Position numbers and translations under genes: made by a program
In this document: piece after piece, positions 1-6,824 of the stretch
Layout: each line of letters opens with the position of its first letter
Position numbering within the stretch: position 1 is the stretch's first letter
NCBI GenBank assembly: GCA_017883355.1
Contig: JADGNS010000245.1
Span: forward strand, 1 to 7,025
Direction: 5' to 3'
DNA: 7,025 nt
Origin: Candidatus Solibacter sp.
Lineage (GTDB): Bacteria > Acidobacteriota > Terriglobia > Bryobacterales > Bryobacteraceae
The notes under the pieces: model-generated
Database searches by the model: none
What the model was told of the DNA's origin: nothing
Seen by the model: the letters and a program-made list of their open reading frames with translations, nothing else

Positions 1-943
1 CGGATGCGGGCCCCATGAGATCCACGGTGCAGTGTTTCAGCGCGTCTGTGGCGGCGTTCCCGCCCTGCCAGAGGTGCGGAAACGCGCTGCCCGGCGGCGC
101 GATCGTAGGGATGCCCGCACAGCGCAGCACGCTGCCGTGCAGCCGGCAATCGGCAATCAGCCCCTGCTTGGCGGCCGGGTACTTCTGATCGAACAGATGA
201 TTGCCGAGTGAATAGAACACCGGCCGGCCGGATACGCATTCCGCGGCTTGCACGACGTGGGGATGGTGGCCCACGATGAGGTCGGCGCCATTCCGTACCA
301 GCCACGCGGCGGCTTCCCTCTGCCGCGTGTCAGGCCACTCCAGTAGCTCGCTCCCCCAGTGTACGAACACCACAACCAGCTCCGACAGGCTTCTGGCGAG
401 CCGCAGTTTCTGACGCAGCGCCGTGGAGGGAATTTCCGTCCGGCTGCCATCGCGGGCCGGCACCGTGGAGACCGCGATTACCGCCAGCGTGCGGTCGCCT
501 GCCGCCACAAATACCGGGGAGTCCTTAAAGGAGAGGACGCCCAGCCCCGCCTGGAGCAGCGCCTGCCGGGTTGCCTCCCGGCCCCGCGCGCCCAGGTCGC
601 CCGCGTGATTGTTCGCCGTCCCCAGCGCGCGGAAGCCCGCTTTAGCCAGCAGCGGGATGAGCGCCCCGGGAATGTCGAAACACGGGCTCGCCGAAACTTC
701 CGGCGTGCAGTCTCGGACCTCGCCGACGGCGCCCTCCAGATTCCCGGCCACCCAATCCGCCTGGTGGAACAGTTTCGCGAAGGGCTCCCATGGAAAGCGC
801 CTGGTTCGCTCGATCTCGTTGCGGACCTGCCGGGAGAGCAGAATGTCTCCGGTGAACAGAAGGCGCGCATCGCCGTCTTCGCCCCACACGCAGCCCACTG
901 CCAGAAGGCACGGCAGAATCAGAATGGATTTCGCGCGGGACAT
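1..943 (-). CDS. CapA family exported protein (PGA_cap metallophosphatase-like fold), C-terminus cut by window edge
   Basis: This minus-strand frame stays open for 314 codons from the ATG at 943 to the window edge, so the stop lies outside. It begins with an export signal, MSRAKSILILPCLLAVGC; Cys18 could be a lipobox cysteine (AVGC), otherwise cleavage is nearby. The CapA signatures follow in order: TGDI (31-34), GNLEG (67-71), ANNH (110-113), HWGSE (195-199), GHHPHVVQ (225-232) and YSLGNHLFDQ (244-253). These Asp, Asn, His and Glu residues form the metallophosphoesterase-like core of the family named after the poly-gamma-glutamate capsule protein CapA. No PgsB/C or other polyglutamate synthesis gene is visible, so a role in making such a polymer is not supported; many family members have unknown substrates. 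The start overlaps the end of the upstream DUF3160 gene by 25 bases, and only a weak GGAAAG precedes it, which suggests translational coupling. The family assignment is firm; the substrate is unknown. Confidence 0.9.
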   Translation of the reverse strand, partial: MSRAKSILILPCLLAVGCVWGEDGDARLLFTGDILLSRQVRNEIERTRRFPWEPFAKLFHQADWVAGNLEGAVGEVRDCTPEVSASPCFDIPGALIPLLAKAGFRALGTANNHAGDLGARGREATRQALLQAGLGVLSFKDSPVFVAAGDRTLAVIAVSTVPARDGSRTEIPSTALRQKLRLARSLSELVVVFVHWGSELLEWPDTRQREAAAWLVRNGADLIVGHHPHVVQAAECVSGRPVFYSLGNHLFDQKYPAAKQGLIADCRLHGSVLRCAGIPTIAPPGSAFPHLWQGGNAATDALKHCTVDLMGPAS

Positions 944-3777
944 GAGAGGCGGCTTTCCGAGACAAAGGGAGCGATCCACGCCGGACGCGGCCGCGAAGGC
1001 CGTTTCTTCAACCAATCCTCGTCGTTGAGCAGCGAGTCGGAAACCAGTTCGTAGAACCCGTAGGCGGCGCCCTTGACGATTTCCCGCCGCCCATAGTACG
1101 GCACGGCGTGATCCCATTCCAGCGGACGGCCCACCGCGGCCAGCAGATAGGGCGCGCTTCCATTGACATCCGCTACATCGGCGATCTTGGGGATCGGGTT
1201 CGGCGTGGAGAGCGCCAGATCCTTGTTGGCGAGGCTCTTGAAGATCAGGAAGTGGTGCTCGGCGACGCGGCCGAAGTAGAGGATCTCTTCGTACTCGGCC
1301 GCCGTCAACGTCTCGCCGCGCACCTCCTTGGCGGCCATCCCCTGGAACAGCCGTGCCTTGACCGCCGTTTCGGAAAGACGGCGCAGCAGCCCTTGTTTTA
1401 AAGCCTCGCGCGCGGGCGTTCCGTCCGCGGACTCATCCGGCATCACACCCGTGAGCCGCATGTCGGCCGCGCCCACCAACTGCGCCGCCGCCTCGAATAG
1501 TCCGGCAATACGGCTGAAGGTCTCGGGGTCGGGCTCCACATAGCCGCGCGGCGGACGCATCAGGATCGCCTCGAACCCGCCCTCGCCGCATTCCGCCGAC
1601 ACCCGTTCATTCACCAGCACGGTGGCGTGGCGCAGCGTGGCCCAGGACGCCAGACCGGTCTGCAGCCTTTTGGTCCGCCATAACTTCTCGTCCCATTGTC
1701 CGTTCGGAGAGGCCACCGGGTCGGCCCACTGTACAGCCAGGCCATCGATCCATCGGTCATACAAAGTCTGATGCGCATCGCGCACGGCAACGTTCCGCGC
1801 CGCGAGGTCATCCAGCACGGCGCCGAGTCTCGGGTATTTCGCCATCTCGCCCGCCAGCAGCTCGCGGGCGAAGCGGCTGCCCAGCGCCGCGGCGATATCG
1901 AGCGAAGACGGCGTCACGCGTCTTCCCGCGGGTCCTTCGATTCGCTCGGACTCCGGAAGATCGCCATGGTAGATCGTCGAGAAGAGCGTTTCGTTATCGA
2001 AGCCCCAGGAAAGCGGAAACAACACGGGCGTCGCCAGAGGCCGTTTCACATAACGAGGAACGGCGGCGGCGCTCGCCGCCCACAATAGCGGCGAGCGCGA
2101 TGGCGCGATCAGGTCCCCGTACACGCCGATCCAGCGCAGGGCCGCGGCTTTCACCTCCGGAGGCAGTTGCCGCAATTCGTCCGTGGACCAGTTCAACGCC
2201 GGCACGCGGGTGAGGTATCGCAATGCCTGGAAGTACGTCCGCGCCGCCGGTGTGGCAGTGTAATGACCACGCGGCTTGAGTTCCGCGTAATCGAAATCGG
2301 TTCCCAGCACGGGCGAAGCGTGTCTGCCGTCGGCGCGCGAGATGCGCTGCGCCTCCGGGTTGCCCTCGGCGGCGCCCGTGGGGCTGCCCTCGGGCTTCTC
2401 CGCCAGCGCAGCCAGCGCGCCGAACACGCCCGTCCACCGCGATGGCGGCTGCGATTGGCGCAGAGCACCGTGCGCCCGCGTCACGAAATCCCAGAATGCG
2501 GGCATCGCCGACTGCCGCTCCCGCACGATAAAGATGCCTTCGTAGGCGGCGGCGAAGAGCTCCCAGAAACCATCCGTGGTGACCAGGTACGGCCGTGTGG
2601 GAGCCGACTGATCGACGTTTCCGCACGCGTAGAGCTCGGAATCGTAGAGGGGATACAACTGATCCGCCTCCTTCAGATCCCGAAACAACCCGCCGTGCCG
2701 CGTGAGCAGCGACAAATCGCCATCCGATTCGAAATACATCCAGGCATTGACCACATCCGGCAGCGGAACATCCACCGGGATATAGTTCACCGCGAAGCCC
2801 GTTTCCCTGCGCGTAATGCCCACGATGCCGCGGCCGTCAGGCACGGACGATGGCGCTGCCACAAGTTGATAGTCGGTGGCGTCGTGCTTCTGCGTCGCGC
2901 CGCGATGCAGGAGGATGTCGACGCCAGGCTTGCCTGCTTCCCAATGGACAATGCCCGCGCCGTTTGGAGTGGCGCTAACCGTGCCGCCGCACAACTCGCG
3001 CCCGAACAGCCGGGCGGTTTTCTCCCAATGATCGCGGTCGTAGCCCGCCGCATGAAAACAACTCTTGCCGTCTTCCCAGAGCAGAATGTGACCCGCGGGA
3101 TGAAACCCCACCGGCAGGGCCGTGGCCGCGGTAATCTTGCTGGGAGGATACTCGTCGTCCAGGGACTTCGTCTGCGTCGCGGCGGGGCCGATCGCCTGGT
3201 ATTCCCGTTTGCCATCTTCCGTGATGGAGTGAATCGTATAGTTGCCGCCGCTTCCCCTTAAGCCGAAGAAGAGCCGGTAGGCCTGCACCTCCCGCGCGGG
3301 CGGCTGCCCGGCTTCCACCACGAAAGGCCGTGGGCCGGGCACCAGTCGGCGAATCTCCTGGGCGGAACTGTAGATCTGCCGCGCCGTCCATGTGCCGGCG
3401 GCCGGCGCGATCTTGAGGATGACGTATTTCTGTCCCCGTAGCCCCGACAGGAAAATCGCATTTCCTTCGGGGTGCCACGCAAGCGATCGGGCGATGAAGC
3501 CGGCCGGCACATCCCACACCTTCGTGGTCTGGGACTGGTGCAGATTCCAAAGCAGGATTTCGCGTGTCCCCGAGGCGTGCAAAACGAGAAGCGCCGCCGT
3601 CGGCCCGGCCGGCGAAACGTCGGAATCGACGACGCGCACCCCGGCGGGCAGCGTAATCTGCCGGGCCTCGGCAGGCGAAGGGGTAGTTCGCAATTCAGCC
3701 TTGTCGAACACCGACGCTGCGAACGCAATCGGGGCGAGCAGTGCAACCAGCAGCAGGATCGTCGCGGAAGTCTTCAT
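919..3777 (-). CDS. Exported DUF3160 domain protein with N-terminal propeller-like region
   Basis: The protein has 952 residues from the ATG at 3777. I chose this start because a signal peptide (residues 1-21, cleavage near AFA/A) begins there and GGGAG lies 10 bases upstream; an in-frame ATG at 3798 would add seven residues before the signal. Residues 22-340 show repeated beta-strand/WD-like segments (for example LLWNL and SLAWHPEGNAIFLSG) and look like a TolB/WD40-type propeller; this is inference. From about 370 on, the pattern matches DUF3160 as I know it: TTDGFWE (400-406), KPRGHYT (501-507), ALGSRFA (631-637), LASWATLRHAT (709-719), GYVEPDPE (745-752), ADVADV (866-871), AVGRP (881-885), then FYEL (908-911) and NDEDW (918-922). 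A Gly/Pro/Ala/Glu-rich stretch at about 461-486 is probably a linker. DUF3160 has no known activity; location is likely periplasmic or surface. It is the middle gene of the putative three-gene operon. Confidence is good for the domain, nil for function. Confidence 0.88.
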   Translation of the reverse strand: MKTSATILLLVALLAPIAFAASVFDKAELRTTPSPAEARQITLPAGVRVVDSDVSPAGPTAALLVLHASGTREILLWNLHQSQTTKVWDVPAGFIARSLAWHPEGNAIFLSGLRGQKYVILKIAPAAGTWTARQIYSSAQEIRRLVPGPRPFVVEAGQPPAREVQAYRLFFGLRGSGGNYTIHSITEDGKREYQAIGPAATQTKSLDDEYPPSKITAATALPVGFHPAGHILLWEDGKSCFHAAGYDRDHWEKTARLFGRELCGGTVSATPNGAGIVHWEAGKPGVDILLHRGATQKHDATDYQLVAAPSSVPDGRGIVGITRRETGFAVNYIPVDVPLPDVVNAWMYFESDGDLSLLTRHGGLFRDLKEADQLYPLYDSELYACGNVDQSAPTRPYLVTTDGFWELFAAAYEGIFIVRERQSAMPAFWDFVTRAHGALRQSQPPSRWTGVFGALAALAEKPEGSPTGAAEGNPEAQRISRADGRHASPVLGTDFDYAELKPRGHYTATPAARTYFQALRYLTRVPALNWSTDELRQLPPEVKAAALRWIGVYGDLIAPSRSPLLWAASAAAVPRYVKRPLATPVLFPLSWGFDNETLFSTIYHGDLPESERIEGPAGRRVTPSSLDIAAALGSRFARELLAGEMAKYPRLGAVLDDLAARNVAVRDAHQTLYDRWIDGLAVQWADPVASPNGQWDEKLWRTKRLQTGLASWATLRHATVLVNERVSAECGEGGFEAILMRPPRGYVEPDPETFSRIAGLFEAAAQLVGAADMRLTGVMPDESADGTPAREALKQGLLRRLSETAVKARLFQGMAAKEVRGETLTAAEYEEILYFGRVAEHHFLIFKSLANKDLALSTPNPIPKIADVADVNGSAPYLLAAVGRPLEWDHAVPYYGRREIVKGAAYGFYELVSDSLLNDEDWLKKRPSRPRPAWIAPFVSESRLSCPARNPF

Positions 3778-3787
3778 GGCGGATCGG

Positions 3788-3792
3788 CTCCC
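3788..3792 (-). promoter_or_regulatory. Ribosome binding site deciding the DUF3160 gene start
   Basis: GGGAG on the minus strand lies 10 bases before the ATG at 3777. It lies inside the extra codons that would be used if translation began at the ATG at 3798, and that upstream ATG has only a poor GGAATT before it. Together with the signal peptide beginning at 3777, this favours the shorter, 952-residue product. Confidence 0.5.
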
Positions 3793-3824
3793 ATACATTC
3801 TAATTCCGCGCCTGCCCCACCAGC

Positions 3825-4217
3825 CTACTTACACGAGAACTCAGACTTGCCGATGATGGTGTTCTTCTTGTCCATCTCGAACGTCAAGGTGCACTTCTGG
3901 TATTTCGCGGGCACGTCCAGCGTAGTCACGGCAGTGGTCCCACGGTAGCGGCAGCGCACAAAGATGGGCATGGACCGGTAGTCCTTGAGGAACCACATCT
4001 GCGTGATCTTGCGGCCGGCCTCGGTCTGATCGTCGGGCGCCAGGTCGTACTCCTCGCCGCCCGGTTTTCCATTGTAGATATTGATCCGCTCGAACTCGCG
4101 TGCCGCGCCGGTGGCTCCAGGAGGATTCAAAGTGGCCGGGCAGGCAAGCGGTGCCTCCGTTTCCAGGCCCCACCCGATGGGAACAGCGAGCATAAGCAGT
4201 GCGGCGAACCAGCGCAT
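3825..4217 (-). CDS. Small secreted cysteine-containing protein, STY0301-like
   Basis: This encodes 130 residues ending in TAG. The N-terminus MRWFAALLMLAVPIGWG is a short signal peptide, giving a mature protein of about 110 residues that is probably periplasmic or secreted. The mature part has four cysteines (26, 89, 109, 129), enough for two disulfides. Its pattern is ACPATL (25-30), YNGKP (48-52), LAPD (59-62), MWFL (74-77), CRYRGT (89-94) and a VP..Y.KC segment (102-109). This resembles the STY0301 family of small exported proteins of unknown function, recalled from memory and not searched. No in-frame start exists upstream, because a TAG lies seven codons before the ATG, and no clear Shine-Dalgarno sequence is present. 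It is first in the minus-strand operon, 47 bases before the DUF3160 gene, and diverges from the GH3 gene. Certainty that it is a real gene is high; the family name is moderate. Confidence 0.75.
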   Translation of the reverse strand: MRWFAALLMLAVPIGWGLETEAPLACPATLNPPGATGAAREFERINIYNGKPGGEEYDLAPDDQTEAGRKITQMWFLKDYRSMPIFVRCRYRGTTAVTTLDVPAKYQKCTLTFEMDKKNTIIGKSEFSCK

Positions 4218-4223
4218 CCCACA

Positions 4224-4229
4224 ATCATA
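4224..4229 (-). promoter_or_regulatory. Candidate -10 element for the minus-strand operon
   Basis: On the minus strand TATGAT, one mismatch from TATAAT, ends six bases before the ATG at 4217. Transcription would then start at or next to the A of the start codon, giving a leaderless mRNA, which agrees with the missing ribosome binding site. No good -35 hexamer is seen 16-18 bases upstream. This is inference from one hexamer. Confidence 0.3.
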
Positions 4230-4238
4230 ATCTCGCTA

Positions 4239-4260
4239 GCGGCGCGGAAGCTACCGCCGC
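4239..4260. repeat. Short inverted repeat in the divergent intergenic region
   Basis: GCGGCG at 4239-4244 pairs with CGCCGC at 4255-4260 around a 10-base loop. CTCG at 4232-4235 and CGAG at 4260-4263 can lengthen the pairing if four left-arm bases are bulged out. It sits between the STY0301-like gene and the GH3 gene, where an operator or leader hairpin would be expected. GC-rich DNA gives such repeats by chance. Confidence 0.25.
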
Positions 4261-4320
4261 GAGCGTAACATCCGTGCCCGCCTGGTCGTCAGTATCTTCT
4301 TAACAGGCCTTTTTCTCTTT

Positions 4321-4326
4321 AAGGAG
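4321..4326 (+). promoter_or_regulatory. Strong ribosome binding site of the GH3 gene
   Basis: AAGGAG lies six bases before the ATG at 4333, a near-ideal Shine-Dalgarno sequence and the best in the window. A pyrimidine run (CCTTTTTCTCTTT, 4308-4320) stands directly before it, which could help ribosome loading. A possible -10 (TATCTT, 4293-4298) lacks a recognisable -35, so I do not call the promoter. Confidence 0.75.
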
Positions 4327-4332
4327 TACCGT

Positions 4333-6726
4333 ATGCACTATCGGTGGTCATCGTTTCTTGCGGTTGCGGTTGGTATCGTCTTTGCCGCCCTGCCGGTTTC
4401 GGCGCAAGCGCCCGGCGGACAACCCCCTGCGGCGCAAGCGCCCGGCGGAGCGCCCGGGGCCCCGGGGCAAGGCGGACGCGGCGGTCGCGGAGGCCGAGGC
4501 GCCACGCCGGCCGTGACGGGTCCGTGGTCGGATGCGACGCTGTCTCCCGATAGGCGCGCGGAGTTGATGCTCGGGCAGATGACTACCGACGAAAAGATCA
4601 GCATCCTGCACGGCGGAGGTATGGGATTCGGACAGGCCGCCCCGGCCGCGCCCGGCGCCACCGTCTCCAATGGCGGCGCGGGATTCGCCAGCGCCGTTCC
4701 CCGCCTCGGCATTCCCGCCATCCAGATGGCCGACGCGGCCGTCGGCGTCACCCGCGGCGCGTCCAACAGCCGCTATTCCACGCCGCTTCCCAACGCCGTT
4801 TCCGCGGCGTCCACCTGGGACGTCAAGATGGCCTGCGAATACGGCGCTCTGATCGGCCAGGAACTTCGGGACCAGGGCTATACGATGTCGCTGGGCGGCG
4901 GCGTGAATATCACGCGCGAGCCGCGCAACGGCCGCAACTTCGAGTACAAAGGCGAAGATCCGATTCTGGCCGGAAAACTGGTGGGCCAGGAAATGAAGTG
5001 CCTGCAGGCCAAGGGGATCATCGGCGATATCAAACACTTCGCGGTCAACGATCAGGAGACCGGGCGCAATATCGGCAACGCCATTCTCGATAAGCGCACG
5101 CTGCGCGAGACCGACCTGCTGCCCTTCGAGATCGGCATCAAGGACGGCGACATCCAGGCCGTCATGTGCTCTTACAACAAGATCAACGGCGACTGGGCGT
5201 GCGAGAACAATTACCTGATGAACGATTTCCTCAAGAAGTCGCTCGGCTTCAAAGGCTTCGTTCTCTCCGATTGGGGCGGGACGCACAGCACCACGAAAGC
5301 GGCCCTGGCGGGGCTCGATATGGAGCAACCCGGCAGCGGTTTCTTCGGCGAGGCGCTGAAGCAGGCCGTCGAAAAGGGCGAGGTCCCGATGGCCCGGCTC
5401 GACGATATGGTGAAGCGCATTCTCCGCGCCCAGTTCGCCACCGGCCAGTTCGACCTGCGCACGCAGACCAAGGTGGTCGACGTGTTCGGCGGCCTCGCGG
5501 TGGCGCAGCGCGTGGCGGAGCGGGGCACCGTGCTTCTCAAGAATAGCGGCGCCCAGTTGCCTCTGCGCAAGGCGGTGGTGAAATCCGTGGCGGTGATTGG
5601 TTCGCATGCCGACGTCGGCGTCCTTTCGGGCGGCGGCTCCGCGCAAGTCGATCCGCCGGGCGGCAACGCGGTTCCTCCGCCTCCCGCTCCCGCCGGCCAG
5701 CAAGGTGGCGGCATGGGGATGGGGATGGGCGGCCGTGGGTCCGTCTGGTATCCCTCCTCCCCGCTCAAGGCCATACAGGCCAAGATCCCCGGAGCCAAAG
5801 TTCAGTTCGATAGCGGTACCGACCTCGTCACGGCGGCCGCACTTGCCAAGGCCTCGGAAGTGGCCATCGTTTTCCTGAACCAGCCTGCGTCCGAAGGCCG
5901 CGACCTCAACCTCACCCTGCCCGATAACCAGGACAAGCTGGTGGAGGCGGTGGTGGCGGCGAACCCGCACACCATCGTGGTGCTGGAGACCGGCGGCCCG
6001 GTGAGCATGCCGTGGGCGGACAAGGTGCCCGCCATCCTGGAAGCCTGGTTCCCGGGCCTTCGCGGCGCCGAAGCCATCGCCGGTATCCTGTTCGGCGATG
6101 TCAACCCGTCCGGCAAGACCGTCGTGACGTTCGCTAAGAGCGAGTCCGACTGGGTGTACGACAAGGTGTTCGCACCGCCACCGGCACCCGCTGCCGCCGC
6201 TCCGGCGCCAGGTACTCAGGCCGGCACTCAGGCCACAGGAGGCCCCGGCGGGTTCGGCGGAGGGCGCGGCGGCATGGCGCCCTTCGACATGCCCTATAAG
6301 GAAGGGCTCAAGGTCGGCTACAAGTGGTTCGATGCGGAAAACAAAACGCCGCTGTTCGCCTTCGGCCACGGCCTTTCCTACAGCACGTTCGCTTACTCCG
6401 CGCTGAAAACCGCGCCCGGCAAGGAAACCAAAGTCACCTTCACCATCAAGAACACCTCATCGCGCGCAGGCATCGAGATCGCCCAGGTGTACGCCACATT
6501 ACCGGCCTCCACCAACGAACCGCCCAAGCGACTGGTGGCCTTCGAGCCGATCGAGCTCAAGGCCGGAGAATCGAAGACCGTGACCCTGACCATCCCCGCG
6601 CTTCACCTCTCGATCTTCAACGAGAGCCGCAACGATTGGCAGGTCGCCCCGGGCGACTACAAGTTCTGGGTGGGATCGTCCTCCCGGACTCTGCCGCTTT
6701 CGGAAGCGGTAAAGATCGCTGAATAG
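4333..6726 (+). CDS. Secreted glycoside hydrolase family 3 beta-glucosidase-like enzyme
   Basis: The product (797 residues) has a signal peptide at 1-24 (cleavage near VSA/Q), so it acts outside the cytoplasm, hydrolysing terminal beta-linked sugars, most likely glucose or xylose. A Gly/Pro/Ala/Arg-rich spacer (25-58) precedes the GH3 barrel, about 65-375. Active-site features are D134 in the substrate-binding loop, RNGRNFEYKGEDP (198-210), KHF (234-236), SYN (280-282) and the nucleophile D313 in LSDWGG. The second, alpha/beta domain (about 395-610) holds SEGRDL (520-525), with E521 the likely acid/base, and LFGDVNPSGK (586-595). The end is an Fn3-like domain (about 685-785), led by FGHGLSYSTF (677-686). 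Two more low-complexity stretches lie at about 443-470 and 613-648, in a loop of the second domain and before the Fn3-like domain. Domain order and length are normal for three-domain GH3 enzymes and no catalytic residue is missing. Exact sugar specificity cannot be read from sequence. Confidence 0.95.
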   Translation: MHYRWSSFLAVAVGIVFAALPVSAQAPGGQPPAAQAPGGAPGAPGQGGRGGRGGRGATPAVTGPWSDATLSPDRRAELMLGQMTTDEKISILHGGGMGFGQAAPAAPGATVSNGGAGFASAVPRLGIPAIQMADAAVGVTRGASNSRYSTPLPNAVSAASTWDVKMACEYGALIGQELRDQGYTMSLGGGVNITREPRNGRNFEYKGEDPILAGKLVGQEMKCLQAKGIIGDIKHFAVNDQETGRNIGNAILDKRTLRETDLLPFEIGIKDGDIQAVMCSYNKINGDWACENNYLMNDFLKKSLGFKGFVLSDWGGTHSTTKAALAGLDMEQPGSGFFGEALKQAVEKGEVPMARLDDMVKRILRAQFATGQFDLRTQTKVVDVFGGLAVAQRVAERGTVLLKNSGAQLPLRKAVVKSVAVIGSHADVGVLSGGGSAQVDPPGGNAVPPPPAPAGQQGGGMGMGMGGRGSVWYPSSPLKAIQAKIPGAKVQFDSGTDLVTAAALAKASEVAIVFLNQPASEGRDLNLTLPDNQDKLVEAVVAANPHTIVVLETGGPVSMPWADKVPAILEAWFPGLRGAEAIAGILFGDVNPSGKTVVTFAKSESDWVYDKVFAPPPAPAAAAPAPGTQAGTQATGGPGGFGGGRGGMAPFDMPYKEGLKVGYKWFDAENKTPLFAFGHGLSYSTFAYSALKTAPGKETKVTFTIKNTSSRAGIEIAQVYATLPASTNEPPKRLVAFEPIELKAGESKTVTLTIPALHLSIFNESRNDWQVAPGDYKFWVGSSSRTLPLSEAVKIAE
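4401..4449 (+). repeat. Direct 19-base repeat inside the GH3 linker
   Basis: GGCGCAAGCGCCCGGCGGA occurs at 4401-4419 and again, identical, at 4431-4449. The period is 30 bases, exactly ten codons, so AQAPGG is encoded at residues 24-29 and 34-39. The identity at nucleotide level suggests a recent in-frame duplication in the spacer after the signal peptide. Confidence 0.85.
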
Positions 6727-6728
6727 CG

Positions 6729-6742
6729 GCGACGATCGTCGC
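6729..6742. repeat. Perfect 14-base palindrome just after the GH3 stop
   Basis: GCGACGATCGTCGC begins two bases after the TAG of the GH3 gene and reads the same on both strands. As RNA it gives a five-pair stem with a GATC loop. A second small hairpin, GGCCA/TGGCC around GGCG, lies at 6761-6774. Neither is followed by a U-run, so neither is a standard intrinsic terminator. Confidence 0.4.
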
Positions 6743-6804
6743 GACGGCGAATGTGCAGACGGCCAGGCGTGGCCCGTTAGCTGGCCCGCTCCCGCTCACC
6801 CGCT

Positions 6805-6812
6805 GATAAACT
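6805..6812 (+). promoter_or_regulatory. Weak candidate -10 region for ilvD
   Basis: GATAAACT is the only AT-rich stretch in the 98-base gap before ilvD and contains TAAACT, ending 12 bases before the ATG. It would give a very short leader, in keeping with the absence of a good ribosome binding site (only GAG at 6814-6816). No -35 is visible. Read-through from the GH3 gene is an alternative. Confidence 0.2.
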
Positions 6813-6824
6813 AGAGTCGCCACT

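Noticed and set aside
1..943. Poly-gamma-glutamate capsule operon
   Set aside because: Only the CapA-family gene is present; no ligase or membrane partner of the capsule synthesis system lies upstream, and the downstream side is outside the window.
359..1054. A 231-codon plus-strand frame opposite the CapA-family gene
   Set aside because: The opposite strand encodes all the CapA motifs in order across this region; the plus-strand product has no recognisable feature.
2167..3261. A 364-codon plus-strand frame opposite the DUF3160 gene
   Set aside because: The translation is Arg-rich with no motif, and the minus strand carries a coherent signal peptide and family motifs over the same region. 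It is a GC shadow.
3778..3798. Upstream ATG at 3798 as the start of the DUF3160 protein
   Set aside because: It would place seven polar residues before the signal peptide and has a poorer ribosome binding site than the ATG at 3777.
4348..6369. A 673-codon open frame antisense to the GH3 gene
   Set aside because: It lies entirely under a gene with clear catalytic motifs, its translation is Arg/Gly/Ala/His-rich without a recognisable domain, and such mirror frames are common in GC-rich codon usage.
4333..6726. The GH3 gene as part of a polysaccharide utilisation locus
   Set aside because: No transporter, sugar-binding protein, regulator or second glycosidase is visible in the window.
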